Shown here piece by piece: positions 21,001-44,420 of a DNA stretch of 64,000 nucleotides (its first letter is position 1; the number at the start of each line of letters is the position of its first letter). A program made the translations under genes and the position numbers. The notes beneath the pieces were generated by a model. The model was given only the letters and a program-made list of their open reading frames with translations, ran no database searches and was not told the origin of the DNA. The DNA comes from Glandiceps talaboti (taxonomy: Eukaryota > Hemichordata > Enteropneusta > Spengelidae): contig NC_135560.1 in assembly GCF_964340395.1 (NCBI RefSeq), positions 13,168,598 through 13,232,597 on the forward strand, written 5' to 3'.

Positions 21001-22835
21001 CAAACATTGTAACAACCTGAACCAGAACCAAAAATAAAATAAAATAAAATAAAAAATTCCCTACCTATTGGGCGTTATTGGAACCACACAATGTTTGGCC
21101 TAATGTGAACGATAGATAATGTACTTTGACATTGATTTAGATTGTCAACATTTTACTTGTAGGTCGTGGTGGAATGGCTATAACATTGATGACTCAGTAC
21201 GATGTGAAATTAATACATGCAATTGAAGAACATATCAGTAAGTATTATTCACGAGACACCCATCAAATGTTTTGAACTTGTTATTTTAAATTTTGCAAAG
21301 GACAATATCTTCAACATTTTTTTATGTTCCCAGTTACAAGTAGTCTCCCAAGGGCTATACCAAATGTTTCGCAATCAGTCATGTTGTTATCATTTCACAC
21401 AAAAGAACGCAGTTATGTTTTTTTTTTTTTTTAAATGCTTTATTCAAGGAGAGAATGCAAAAGCCAATAGGCATGAGTAAGTCTATGATTAGAAATAAAA
21501 CTGATGTTATCTAGCAAGAAAACAACAACAACCTCAACTTACCAAATGATCGGCTGTAATCATAACCTGTATAGGTTACATACAGCCGTCTTCCGGTGAC
21601 CTCTTTCTATTTTTGTGGTATTAGTAATGTAGTATCTACCAGTTGGCAGGTTAACTCAGCTGGTTAGCACACTCTGACTAGTGTTTAGGGGATGTGGGTT
21701 CAATTCCTACACCTGTCACTTTTTTCCCTCATTTATAACAAATTTAATGTAGTAGAAGACTTCAGTTCTAGTGATGAGTTGATTACTGGACACTGAACAC
21801 TACCTCTTAAAGGCTCTTTATGTAAAAGTTACTATTCATGATGTGAAATAAGTGCAAGCCCAGACCATGGAAATTTCATTTCTTGTGTTCTAGATACTAA
21901 ATTAACAGAACATAAAGTTGATGAACCAGATGTTGTGAAGATAATGAATGAAGTTTCTGTTGCCAGAAGAGAAGCAGAAATTGTAAGTGATGTAGATTAT
22001 TCACTAAGTGTTGTAATATCTAAGATAACAGACATTTATGCATAAACCATAGAGCTTTATGTTAACTTTTAAATTGGTGTAATTTGCATATTTATGAAGT
22101 AATTTGCATTCAAGACTAATGTATGCATATACCAAAGACGCTTTGATACCTTGTGTAACTTGTGTAGTATTTTTGCATATTTATGAATTAACTTGCATCA
22201 TCAATAATTTATGCATATACCAAAGACGCTTTGATACCATGTGTAACTTAAATAGTTATTTGCATATTTATGAAGTAATTTGCATAAAACACTCATTTAT
22301 GGATAAACCAAAGTAGATTTATTGTTACTCTCATAACATATTTGTTTTTCTATTGCAGACTTTAGAAGAGCGTGACTTTGGTGAAAGGAAGTTAATCAAC
22401 AAGAGAAAGCAGCTAATCTTAGATGGAAAGGTAAATGTTGTAGATGCTCATCAAAACTCACCTCTTAAGTTTCCTAAATACTCTAACTTTTTCACCTTGT
22501 CCAAAAAGAGCTATGTCTGGTCAGGAAATATGCAAGAATATCACCTAGTACTGTTTGCCATGAAAAAAGATCAAAATCAAAACGTTGATATGGAACATAT
22601 ACATGTAAAATATTAGGTTGGTACAGATGTTGACCGTTCAATTTTCACCAGTTTGTTCTATGAAAAGGATGAATATTATGATTCATGTCCTCACAAGGGA
22701 ATATTATGTCGGCAAATATGCAAATTTGAATTTCCATATCAAAGAGTTACTGGATAACATGTCTTATTTCTTGCCATACAGGATCCTGACCAAGTTTTAC
22801 ATAAAAAGAAGAAAAAGAAGAGAAAATTACCCTAA
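15072..22835 (+). CDS. DDX49: DEAD-box ATP-dependent RNA helicase DDX49 (yeast Dbp8), 12 exons
   Basis: A nucleolar RNA helicase; the DDX49/Dbp8 family acts in small-subunit pre-rRNA processing. Exons: 15072-15225, 15677-15800, 16810-16895, 17421-17542, 18359-18537, 18945-19085, 19756-19831, 20256-20430, 21163-21237, 21894-21982, 22359-22430, 22782-22835, giving 448 codons with all phases consistent. The motifs appear in order: Q motif (GITRPTPVQ), I (AKTGSGKT), Ia (PTREL), Ib (TPGR), II (DEAD in VLDEADRLL), III (SAT), IV region (LIFTNTCK), V ([14 protein letters not shown]) and VI ([10 protein letters not shown]). The DDX49-specific run NKRKQLIL follows. The C-terminus is a short Lys/Arg tail (about ten basic residues), likely a nuclear or nucleolar localisation signal. 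It is shorter than the human tail (human protein about 483 aa). The gene starts only 609 bp after the convertase stop. Introns hold several tandem repeats and a tRNA-like element. Confidence 0.97.
16303..16622 (+). repeat. (TATG)n/(GT)n microsatellite plus 47-bp flank (copy 2)
   Basis: Interspersed TATG and GT/GC runs in DDX49 intron 2, ending in the flank also found at 14741-14787 with very few differences. The long frames over it on both strands are simple-sequence artefacts. Confidence 0.93.
17863..18062 (+). repeat. Degenerate tandem repeat, ~62 bp x ~3
   Basis: In DDX49 intron 4, units share GTTGATAGGGAGA, GGTAAAATTTGCATAG and TTTCTATACTT-like blocks. The copies differ by several substitutions. 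Confidence 0.8.
19372..19614. mobile_element. Non-autonomous element with CAGTGTTTTTG-type ends (copy B)
   Basis: The left end is CAATGTTTTTGCTAAGG and the right end is the complement of CAGTGTTTTTGTTATGG. The interior contains two imperfect copies of a segment with GGTAGATTTT and ACTTACTGCC. Related ends occur at 32580-32748 and, as a partial copy, at 18128-18223. Ends starting CAGTG are usual for hAT elements, so a hAT-derived MITE is plausible. Confidence 0.6.
20766..21102 (+). mobile_element. TIR element with GGTTCCGATAAC-type ends (copy 1)
   Basis: Within DDX49 intron 8. The left end AAGGCC...TTTGGTTCCGATAACCC is matched by an inverted right end that reads GGCCAAACATTGTGTGGTTC on the opposite strand. 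About 335 bp, no coding capacity. Copies also occur at 10371-10835 and 50047-50445. Confidence 0.65.
21645..21717 (+). pseudogene. Degenerate tRNA-like element (tRNA pseudogene or SINE head)
   Basis: A 73-base stretch with exact tRNA spacing inside a DDX49 intron. A 7-bp acceptor stem forms from GGCAGGT with ACCTGTC (one G-U). The A-box-like segment is TAACTCAGCTGGTTAGC. The T arm is GTGGG-TTCAATT-CCTAC with a good B box (GGTTCAATTCC), and the variable loop is five bases. The D stem and anticodon stem do not pair well and U33 is C, so a functional tRNA is unlikely. A 3' run of T follows. Confidence 0.55.
22035..22320 (+). repeat. Tandem repeat, ~88 bp x ~2.6
   Basis: In DDX49 intron 10. Units contain TTTGCATATTTATGAAGTAA, ATGCATATACCAAAGACGC and TTTGATACC.TGTGTAACTT. 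The first copy and last partial copy are diverged. Confidence 0.88.
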
Positions 22836-23090
22836 AAAATTGAAAGGAAATGATATTGAGGGGGGTTTTATTGAAAAAAAGACCAGGACATCATTTAATG
22901 CCTGTACCAGTTGATCATGGGCATGGACAGATATGTCAATGAATCACCAAAATTAGAAATTATACTTTGTACATTTTAGACCATTATTAGCCGTTTATTT
23001 AAGATGTAAAAATGAACATTTTAATATAAAGTTTATGAGAAAGACTTTGTGTTGTGTACTACATGTATTTCATTTATGCCCACTTAAAAC

Positions 23091-23129
<39 letters not shown>

Positions 23130-23866
23130 GACCTACAATTATACATGTAATGAATAAGGGACGTCTAGTCTGTAATATTTAATTATGCATTATGGCAGGG
23201 ACTCTAACCCTTGACTTTGACATTCATCTTCAAGGTCAAATTGTATTTAGCATGCACAATATCTCTGAAAGTTTTCATAGCCTGGGATACTATTCAATTG
23301 TCTCTACTAATATTAGAGGTAAGCTTTCTGATAAAATAAACCCATAACTCATGACCTTGACCTTCATATTGAATATCAATTAACAATTTACTTGTACTCC
23401 AGTAACTATTGAAGTATTGCAAATAAACACACTACTCAAATGAACATGCAAGACACTGCTGTATCAACCACTAAGGACCCAAGAAGTAAAAAATTGACCG
23501 ATATATATTTCATCTTATTTTATTTACATATATTTCATTTGGCTGAAAATTCAAAGAAAGTAATCACTGGGAAATTGTCAAACATCTTGCAAGTGTTCTT
23601 CATCTGTAAAATGTCTTCCAATGTCATATAGATATACTTTAATATTATTTAATTATTTTTGAAATAGCACCAATTTCTTAATTTTTCCGTCATGATTATT
23701 AAAATTAATTTTTACATATCATATCACGTCATGGCATACCAATGATGAAGGACGGTTATACTTTATAAATAAAAGTTTTTTTGTGCAGCAAATAGTGACA
23801 CACGTGGTGATATAATAAGTCAACAGTCGATAAGTCCTTTACTTAGGTGACGTTGAGGTATCCCTT
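22836..23866. other. Convergent intergenic region, DDX49 3' UTR and ODF3 3' flank
   Basis: DDX49 and ODF3 converge here. Sequence includes a (GT)n tract at 23096-23125 and a degraded stretch with repeated GACCTTGACCTTC-like words at ~23205-23370. No clear AATAAA lies soon after the DDX49 stop; a variant may be used near 23021. No gene is supported. Confidence 0.4.
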
Positions 23867-25409
23867 TTAGTCCGCTACTTCCACAATAAGTGGTGTCACA
23901 TATTCAGAATGCCGAATTCCAAGTGAATGGATAGGTTGCTTTGGTTTGTTCACTGTTACTTTTTCCGGGCTATGAGCCCCAGGTCCGGGTTTCTTGGTTC
24001 TGTCTCCTGGCATGTAACTGCGTCCTAGCATAGAGTATACAGGTGCCTTGTTAATGTTGCTGGGTATATCAGGAGCGGTGGCGTTGTAACGACCTGGGCC
24101 GGGAGTTTTGGCCATGTCTTCGAGGTAGCTGCCAGTCGTAGCCCGTCTTGTCATTGAGTAACTCGGACACGAGTTTTTGTTCGCCACTTTAGGTCCGAGT
24201 AGTGGTGGCAGTGAGTAGCTATTCGAGGCCGGTGCAGCGTCTCTTTTACGGTACCTTGTTCTTGCTCCCATCGAGTATTTTGGTGCGTGCCTTTCCCCTT
24301 GTGGATGGACCTTCTCCGGACAATAGGCCCTAGGGCACGGGGTCTTAAAAGTATCTGAAAATTGAACGAATAAGTAAATTAGTAACGACAGAAAAGTCGT
24401 TTTCTTGTTATACTATTTTGATAATTCTGCTGCAGGTTTAAACAAATGTTCGCCTTTCTTTGACTGAAGCTGCATCTTATCATCCACCTAGACAAGTTCT
24501 TTCCTTTGCCTGTACAGCTTTGTCTCCATATGCAATAACACTCGTGTTTCTTTCAATATCGATGCATTCTATAGTACACTATACTTACGTGGGTCTTTCT
24601 GTCTACCGAGAATTGAGTACGACGGTGTGCCATCTCTACCAGCCCTAGTTACACGTGGATTTATGAAATAACCTGGACCAGGACTGCAGTCTTTACGGAA
24701 CACTGGTAGAAAAATAAAGGTATAATTAATAACTATATATCAGTGTCTATACATTATGTGTGAAGGCAATGTTTCGTTTTTTTCAAGACAAATCAACACT
24801 GCTGTATGAGTTCAATTCGTTTTCGCGAGAACTAGGGTTTACGGTGCTATGCTGTACGACAGACAGTTATCATTCTTACTCGTCTGTGGCTGTACCACAA
24901 GTTCCTTTGAATAGTAACAGTTATATGCATATGCATGTTATGGCGTCTATCGCTTTTGTTTTTATAAACATAACCCAAGCTTCAGTGGTTGTCAGAGTCG
25001 TTGGAGCAATAAATTCACGCCGTTTGTTCTTTGTAAATACTATCTTGATAAATATTGAGCGCGTGTGTAGAAGTCGCCAGTCATAACTTTGTAGTCAGTG
25101 AAATTGCGAAAAAAAATGTGATAAAAACAATATTTATGGGGTAACCTCGGTAAAGTGAATGTGTGATATATGCCTTTCTGTGTTAACAGTTTATGACTAA
25201 GCTTGGTCACATGTTTTCTTGTATGTATACACACTTACTTGTGGAAACGTGACGTTGGCCGAATGAGTAGGCAGGGTTCATGTGTTTGGTTGTATCATGT
25301 TTGATGTAGCCACATGAAGACGGTAATGCATAACGTCCTGGACCGGGACCTGTGAATCAAGAAATATGACATTTAATTATTTACCATTATTATTATTATT
25401 ATTATTATT

Positions 25410-25490
<81 letters not shown>

Positions 25491-26713
25491 TGCGGCGGCG
25501 GCGGCGGCGTCCTTCAAACTATCTACTGATTAAGTGTACGCCATATACCACTGCTTGACTCCTACTGTTATGAGAAATCAATTTTATCCTCAAAGGTTCA
25601 ATGACAGAAATTTTAACTCGGAGATAATCACTGTACTTAAATTTTATCACCCTATATGCCATAACAGAGAAAACAATAAACAGTTAGCTATATTCTTCAT
25701 TGTATAGTAGATTGGACAGATATTGGTAATGTAATGTAACCTCATTGCTCTAATTCTAACGAGAACTAGTATTTCGTGTTTTTTTCAAACTTTCCATAAA
25801 CTTATAAATTATCTTATTGTCTTCGTACTGAGTGATGTACACAGTTATAATCTAATACATTTTAAATCATGTGACATGCGTGTTTTGATCCCAACATATC
25901 TGTGGAAGTACTTGATCAATAAAACACTCTGGCCGTAATGAAGAGACACTCGTAAAATGACGGGTAATACTAATAGTCTCTCATAAAAAATAAGTATTTC
26001 CAGGGACTTATATGTATACGTTCCAAGTATTTTGAAGTAGAATGTATACAGTATGCACATTCGAAAGCATGGTGAATTGAGACTTTGTGACAGGACGAAA
26101 CCGAAAATACCCCCCCTCCCTTCTCAACAATGGAAAGAAAATGAAACTATCAATAAATGAATGAATTGTGGGCATCGCTCCGTTAAGAGAACTGTTATAC
26201 CATGGAAGTACTAGTATATCCAACTTCCATGATAGAAACGAAGGAAACAAGAAAAGTAAATAAACGAAATTTGGTCAGTACGTGTAGTACTCAATCTGAT
26301 TAAAATCCGATGTAGATGTCGGCTAATCGTTCATTGCTATTTTACCTTCGTTATTTTGCCTGAATTGAGCTTCTTGGTACACATGTTTACATTTTTTAGG
26401 AGGCGATCAGACTAAAAATGTAAACATGTACCAAGAAACTCAATTCAGGCAAAATAACGAAGGTAAAATAGCAATGAACGATTAGCCGACATCTACAGCG
26501 GATTTTAATCAGATTGGTGTAGTACTATGTGTTGTATTTAGAATACTTGTCTATATCAACATGTAGTTGAGGGTTCCACGCTGGACGCGACGCTTCCTAC
26601 GTACGTTGTCCTCGCATATTTAAAATACTACAATATGATGAAAAAGTGTGATATTTACCTCTTTCTCTGGCTGCGATTATTGTCTTGTCACCGTTGTCGC
26701 TTTCTTCTGCCAT
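23867..26713 (-). CDS. ODF3: Outer dense fiber protein 3 / CIMAP1, SHIPPO-repeat protein, 4 exons
   Basis: A structural protein of sperm tails and ciliary microtubules in the ODF3/CIMAP family. Minus-strand exons: 26659-26713 (ATG at 26711-26713), 25239-25349, 24589-24702, 23867-24354. Together they give 255 codons, almost exactly the human length (254). SHIPPO-type Pro-Gly-Pro motifs recur: [26 protein letters not shown] (central Gly lost), KTPGPGRY and [12 protein letters not shown]. Between them are tyrosine-centred partners ([41 protein letters not shown]). The C-terminus [14 protein letters not shown] matches vertebrate ODF3. Splice phases agree at all three junctions. Intron 1 contains a foldback transposon and intron 2 a compound triplet microsatellite. 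The gene is divergent from COPS2, 1.3 kb away. Confidence 0.95.
25388..25511 (+). repeat. Compound triplet microsatellite (ATT)n(ATC)n(GTC)n(GGC)n
   Basis: About 124 bp in ODF3 intron 2 in which an ATT run passes into ATC/TCA, then GTC, then GCG/GGC triplets. Each block differs from the last by one base of the unit. Confidence 0.95.
26292..26516. mobile_element. Foldback MITE with long near-perfect inverted arms and 10-bp target duplication
   Basis: Arms at 26292-26398 and 26413-26516 (~105 bp each) are near-perfect inverted copies separated by 14 bp. The ends read CAATCTGATTAAAATCCG and its complement. The direct repeat GTGTAGTACT abuts both ends (26282-26291 and 26517-26526), as expected for a target-site duplication. 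No open reading frame is present, so it is non-autonomous. Long terminal inverted repeats with a 9-10 bp duplication recall Mutator-like elements; that assignment is inference. Confidence 0.85.
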
Positions 26714-28035
26714 GGTTATGTATAACGTTTCTCAAAAAAAAGTATTAGAATGACTGAAAAAAACAAACAAGTCTCTGTCCCGCAACGATTGTTGTGTGTT
26801 TGTGTTACGCTGTTTTGTTCTAGAGTGACTGTTCGATCGAAATCGTTTCTCTTTTTGAATGTGCGTTCTATTGCTATGGACGCATGTAAACTTAGTTACA
26901 GATTTGCATATGCAAATTTCATAGTGATGGTGTTTACAGCTGGTTGCAACACAACATTTTTATTATCATTCACGAGTCCGGGACTATTATTATGTAAATG
27001 ACGTGTTTAAATGCCCTTGGTATGAAAAAGAGAAATATTGATTTCGTCTCAGAGCGTAACGATAAGGAGTCTGATATTGCGCAGCTTTTGTCGTGTCACT
27101 ATCAACAATACATTGTTGTTGTTGTTTTCCCTCATAAGACTTGAATCAAGCATGGAGGTATCTCCCCTTATACCTCCATGGTTCAAGCAAAGGGAATCAG
27201 GCCTACCAGATGCCCATCCTATATGAACTATTCGTAGCTTTCACAGTCTGTGAAGGTTTGTATGTAGTTCGACAATGGTCCACTGATTATTAAGACTTGG
27301 GACTTGGACCCGGGGGGGGGGGGGTAGACGGCAATACGGGGAGGGTCCGCGCGAAAGGGGGCTTTTTTTATGCTGGTTGGTATCAGAAAGGGTATACTTT
27401 CCATGAGGTGGTGGTATAAAGAAGGGTCGGTGGTATAAACAATTGGTATTACAACACATTGGGTTTCAATGTTTGTGAGGAGCCTCCCAATATGTACAGT
27501 TCCAATTAATAGGTAGCACGATGTTTATTACGTAAATGACATATCTAATAAACGACCAACAAATATAAGTGACAACATCAGTTTTATTTCCAAAAACTTT
27601 ATTATATTATTAATTCTAGAATAGGGAGTATACTTTCTTTAAATTGAATTTCTACTACGTATATATCAGGTGATACATTGACAGCTATGTTCTCCACGCA
27701 TGCTGCTTTTTCATGCATAACTTCTGTTAAATTGCTTTTTAGTTGATTTATCGCCATCCAGAATACATACGAATGTCTGTGAGACTAACTAATACAGCTC
27801 TGGTCGTCAAAGTAAACGAATCGCCTTTGTTAACTAGTTCAATTGTACAGATAGATTTCATTCATATAAAACTTGACAGCATGTAAATAGAATAGATATA
27901 TAGAGCGGGGTGACGTATGTAAATAGGAACCGTATTAAGAAAAACAACGGCATATCCTCTACCTGCTGCGCGAGGGCGTGATCAAGAAGGCGTTGGCTGT
28001 GAGGGCGCAATTTTAAGGTATCATAAAAATTCAAA
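26714..28035. promoter_or_regulatory. Divergent intergenic region between ODF3 and COPS2
   Basis: 1.3 kb containing both 5' flanks. It includes a G-rich low-complexity patch at ~27309-27360 and an RFX X-box-like word at 26870-26883 upstream of ODF3. No coding sequence is supported; the short frames have no family motif. Confidence 0.45.
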
Positions 28036-39900
<11,865 letters not shown>

Positions 39901-40748
39901 TGACTGAGTTGGCATTTATTTACAATGTGAGTAAAACTGCTCACCTGGATTACATTGAATACTATTGTCATTATCGACATGAATTCAGGTATTATTCTAT
40001 TAAATCTAACATTTCTACATTCATTCTAATGTACAGAAAGAAGCTGATGTGAAAAATTATTGAAATTATTACAGAATATTTCCCCAAACAGTATCAGCAG
40101 TGAGTATTCAGATACTATGGAATAAAACCATGCTTTCTCAAACATATAAGTTATAACATTTATATAACTATATTCTCAATGATGTTTATATCAAACTAAG
40201 GAAATAAATCCTCATGTTGCACTACAATATAATACTACTACTACTACATGTAGTCTGTGAGAGCCACTCTGCCTCACGCGTTGGCATATCCCTCTTTATG
40301 ACGTTGAGGGCAGACTGACACAACATAATCGTCGTCTATATACATTGTAATTAGACCCTGTGTATTTACAAATGCACATTGAGCAATTCTTCTGCAGTGC
40401 TAAACAAACACAAGTTTCTGTTCATGGCTTTGCAGTGAATTTGCAAAGTTACAGTCTGTCAAATTGTAGTACAATTTGGTCTAATATATTTTCATCATTT
40501 CTCAGTGAACTTGGTGTTACAACTATATTCATTTTACAAATTAATAACAGACTTCATTGTCTAGACCATCCATGTCATGAGACCTCAACAACTAACATTA
40601 CCACGGCATGAGAAATATCCAAACTTTCGTCATAAGTATGGAGCAGCAGAAACTTCACTCAAAACTAACAAACCTTCAGGTCTAATAAACCCAACATTTG
40701 AAAGCAAAAATTCATAATGCGAAAAATTGGAGAGATGTTTTCAAGTAA

Positions 40749-40830
40749 CATGTACATACATACATACATACATACATACATACATACATACATACATACA
40801 TGCATGCATGCATGCATGCATGCATGCATG

Positions 40831-40878
<48 letters not shown>

Positions 40879-40909
40879 TACATACATACATACATACATA
40901 CATACATAG
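40749..40909 (+). repeat. (ACAT)n(GCAT)n(AC)n compound microsatellite
   Basis: Tetranucleotide ACAT, then GCAT, then ACAT, then an AC run and ACAT again. Frames over it are artefacts. Confidence 0.95.
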
Positions 40910-41787
40910 AAACTAGAAGTAACGCCTCAGTTTTGTTCATTTATAATCTACATATCCTTGACTACTAAGCCAACCAAAACTAATCAGAAATTTCATCTAT
41001 TTTTTTCACTTGATTTATTCTAGCCCACAGAATGATACACTGAAAAGAAATGAATATTTAATTTCAGATCTGCTTTCTTTTTTTTGTTTTCTGTATAGCA
41101 GAAAACAGGATGTGAAAGTTGATAACTCATACAATCAAAGCTTAGAGGAAAGTTTTCTCTGGGCTTTATACACAGAGAGAAAAGCATGGTTTTGTTCCAA
41201 TGATATACTAACTTGTCTGTTAAAAACTCAATGATGATAAAGAAAAAAGACTTGGAAATAAGATTACTTTCATAAACATATAACTTACGACGAGAAAAGA
41301 TAATATACCCTTCACCTCTGTACTCCAATAAACTAAAGAGATGTAAGAAAATGTCAACATGAATTGAATCAAATAAATGCCAATGCAATTGTAAATACAT
41401 GGTATATCTATAAATGATTGTACCTCATCATGCTGTCAGATTGTTCGGTCTCATCAACCTAGTCAAGAATCTACTCGTATTGTGGGCAATTATTGGCTCT
41501 TGCCTGCACCTGGCATTTTGCCTTAACGGTTGTATTATTTAAACCTATGGTTAGAGTACAATTTGTTGCAGGGATTTTGGATATGGTACATGTAATCGTG
41601 TTTACATCATACCGCTCAACCCTCCGAGTTGGTTCTAATCACATGGTGATGTTATCGATATCATCTCACAGTAGGAAAAATTCGGCTAGCTTTCTGACTG
41701 GAACTACCGCATAAAGCAAAAGGTAGTTAGCATAGGATAAAAAGGCAAGAACCAAAAAACCCTGACATGACTGGATTGTAGGCTAGG

Positions 41788-42055
41788 ATAACCTGCTAAA
41801 TTCTATATACTGGAAATATATATGAACAAGCGTAGTATACATGTTAAGTTTTCAGCATAGTCCACAATTCAACAAATAGCAGAGTATCTCAAAACCTGAC
41901 ATTCAGCATGAGCTTTTTGAGTCTTGACAACCTGCTAAACTCTACATAATGAAAATATAAAAGATGGCGTAGTATACATGTTTGGCTTTCAGCATAAATT
42001 ACAATTCAAAAAAACAACAAAGTATCTCAAAACCTGATATTCAGCATTAACCTGT
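41788..42055 (+). repeat. Two-copy direct duplication, ~140 bp
   Basis: Both halves share ACCTGCTAAA.TCTA, GCGTAGTATACATGTT, TTTCAGCATA and AGTATCTCAAAACCTGA. The copies are moderately diverged. Confidence 0.85.
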
Positions 42056-44054
42056 GTCTTTATAATTGAATTAAAATATTTCATTTTTTACTAAACACTG
42101 AAAAATTAGTATCATCTACACTTGTGGAAGCACTTTTGAATGAGACACTGTCATTCTACATCTAACATAAAACTTACACTTGTACAAATATTTTGAAGAA
42201 AAAAAATGGCAAATACAACCTGACTAATAAAGTTATAAATATGAAACTAAACAGTTGGAATAACATAAACGAGAATATTACTATGTAAAAATTGCTATTT
42301 ACAAGTTCTAATACATAAATTGCTACCAAGATGAAGGACTGAAATTGTTATTGAAATGAATGACGTAATGTAAATTTTATTAATAATTTGATTATTATTC
42401 CAATTGCACATATAATAATAAAGATGATTTCGATGATATAAAATTAATTCTCTACAACAAGTTCAACATGATTCAATTACTGACAACGTAAACGGAGTAA
42501 TTATCAACAATTAGTGATATTTTATCAGTTGTCCAGAACAGTTTGAGTGTAAAATTCTTCATATCAAAGCTTATGTGGTCCTTGATGACTTCAAAATACA
42601 ATCTGTTATGTTGTTATCAGAATTTTCGTGACTGAATAGAAAGTAAAATAACTTGACACTGAGGCTGTGGTTGTGCTTGAGATGACGTAAACTAATAAAT
42701 GTCAAATAACCAATAGTTTTAGAAATATGATGATGAACTAGTGACAACTACACTACAATTTCCATTCAATGAAAGTGCCAGAGATACAAAGATGACATCA
42801 GTACCACAGAGATAATGAAATGCAGAATCACACACTCTGTTGTACTTGAAGTAATATGCATGTAAGATAAACTAATTAGCAAATGTTTGTATTTTGAATT
42901 TCATGCAATATCTTAAACACAACCCAGTGCAGTGTGCCCTCTAATGATAGCCAAATTTTGTTGTTGTGGGTCAGTATAATAGAAACTGGCATTTCTTGTG
43001 AGTCACCACATAGTAAGAGATAAGGGAACACCAAATTTTGGTGTGTCACTACACATTGTGTGCATCAGTGGTGTATCAAATTGGCGATGTCACACTGGCC
43101 CAGTGTATTGGTAGGCAGGATCACAGATACACCAGTTTCAGCAGTGTATGATCTACGAACCTCACAGATCACAAAATACTAATTGAGTTATTTGCTTGCT
43201 TCCTTCTTTCATTCTACTAAAGAGATATTTCTTGAGCTTCAAGCTTGCATTATTCCTTCAGTGTGTATTGTACTCTATGGTATGGAGAGGGTGATACACC
43301 TGTACCAGTTCCTTTGACATTGACGATGTGAAGGCCAGTGCAAACGTAATAACCGACCCCCAGGCATGGAATCACATAACTTTTGACTATTCACTATATT
43401 GTAACATGGCAGTAGTATATTCATCTATACAAGAATTCTGTACAGTAAGGTACAATTTGGTAAAATACATACAACTTACAAGCTGACTGATCTAATGGAA
43501 GCACTGAATAGAATCTGAAATCTAAATCTTACATCAACTCTATTTTCTATACAGCCTCAGCCAATGGTTCAAAATACCTCTGACATGACTAGGACAGCCT
43601 TGGCAATTTGAAACGGCCTCATTAAATTCAAAACTATGTATATATCTATGATTGTACAACAGAAATAGACATCACATCTTTGGAAATGCACGCACAATAT
43701 TTTGGAAGCCCAAGCTAAATTAAATGTAAACTGACTAATTCAATCTAAAATGGCACAATATGGTCTGGCTTCCCAGAAAAATAATGGCAAGGCAGTTTTG
43801 GATACACCGAGAAATATCAACAAAACTAAAAAACTATGTTATACTCAGTGACTTGTGATTCGGCACGCTTATGTTTCTGAATCGAATGCTATATGACATT
43901 GTCAAGTGCACTGAGGTGTAAAAAACTAAACTGAAAGACTGCTAGCAGTGAGATGAATTCCTAGGATTTGTATTGTAATAGACAGCTACAAGGAATACAG
44001 TCACTTTCTCTCTCTCCATATCTATAACTTGTAAGTACCATACATAAATAACAG

Positions 44055-44420
44055 AGCTGAATTTCTGATCGATTGCAGTACCATGTCGGGTTTGCTTTTC
44101 GAATGACTAAGAGTTTTTGATCGAGTGCAATACTACATGTAGTATGTCAAGATTGCCTTTTTTGACGGACTAAAAAATTTGAGTCGAAATTCTGATTGAG
44201 TGCAATACTAGTATCATGTTCATTTTGCTTTTTCGACTGACTAGATAAATTTGAGTTGGATTTCTGATCAAGTGCATTACTAGTACCATGTCGAGTTTGT
44301 TTTTCTACTGAGTGAAAAATGTTGAGTTTTTGATTGAGTGCAATATTTTGTCAACTGACTACAAAATACTGAGTTGATTGTGTTCTGACAGACTACAAAA
44401 TTCTGGGCTGACTTTTTGTC
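44055..44420 (+). repeat. Degenerate tandem repeat, ~50-75 bp x ~5
   Basis: Recurring blocks CTGATCGAGTGCAATACT, ACCATGTCGAGTTTGCTTTT and GACTGACTA.AAAATTTGAG at about 44065, 44117, 44191, 44263 and 44329. Confidence 0.78.

Noticed and set aside
25430-25511. CRISPR-like or coding triplet array
   Set aside because: It is a simple trinucleotide tract within an intron; no spacers and no exon borders.
41020-41400. 126-codon minus-strand frame
   Set aside because: Phe/Leu/Ser-rich AT-driven composition without motif; overlapping plus-strand frame equally open.
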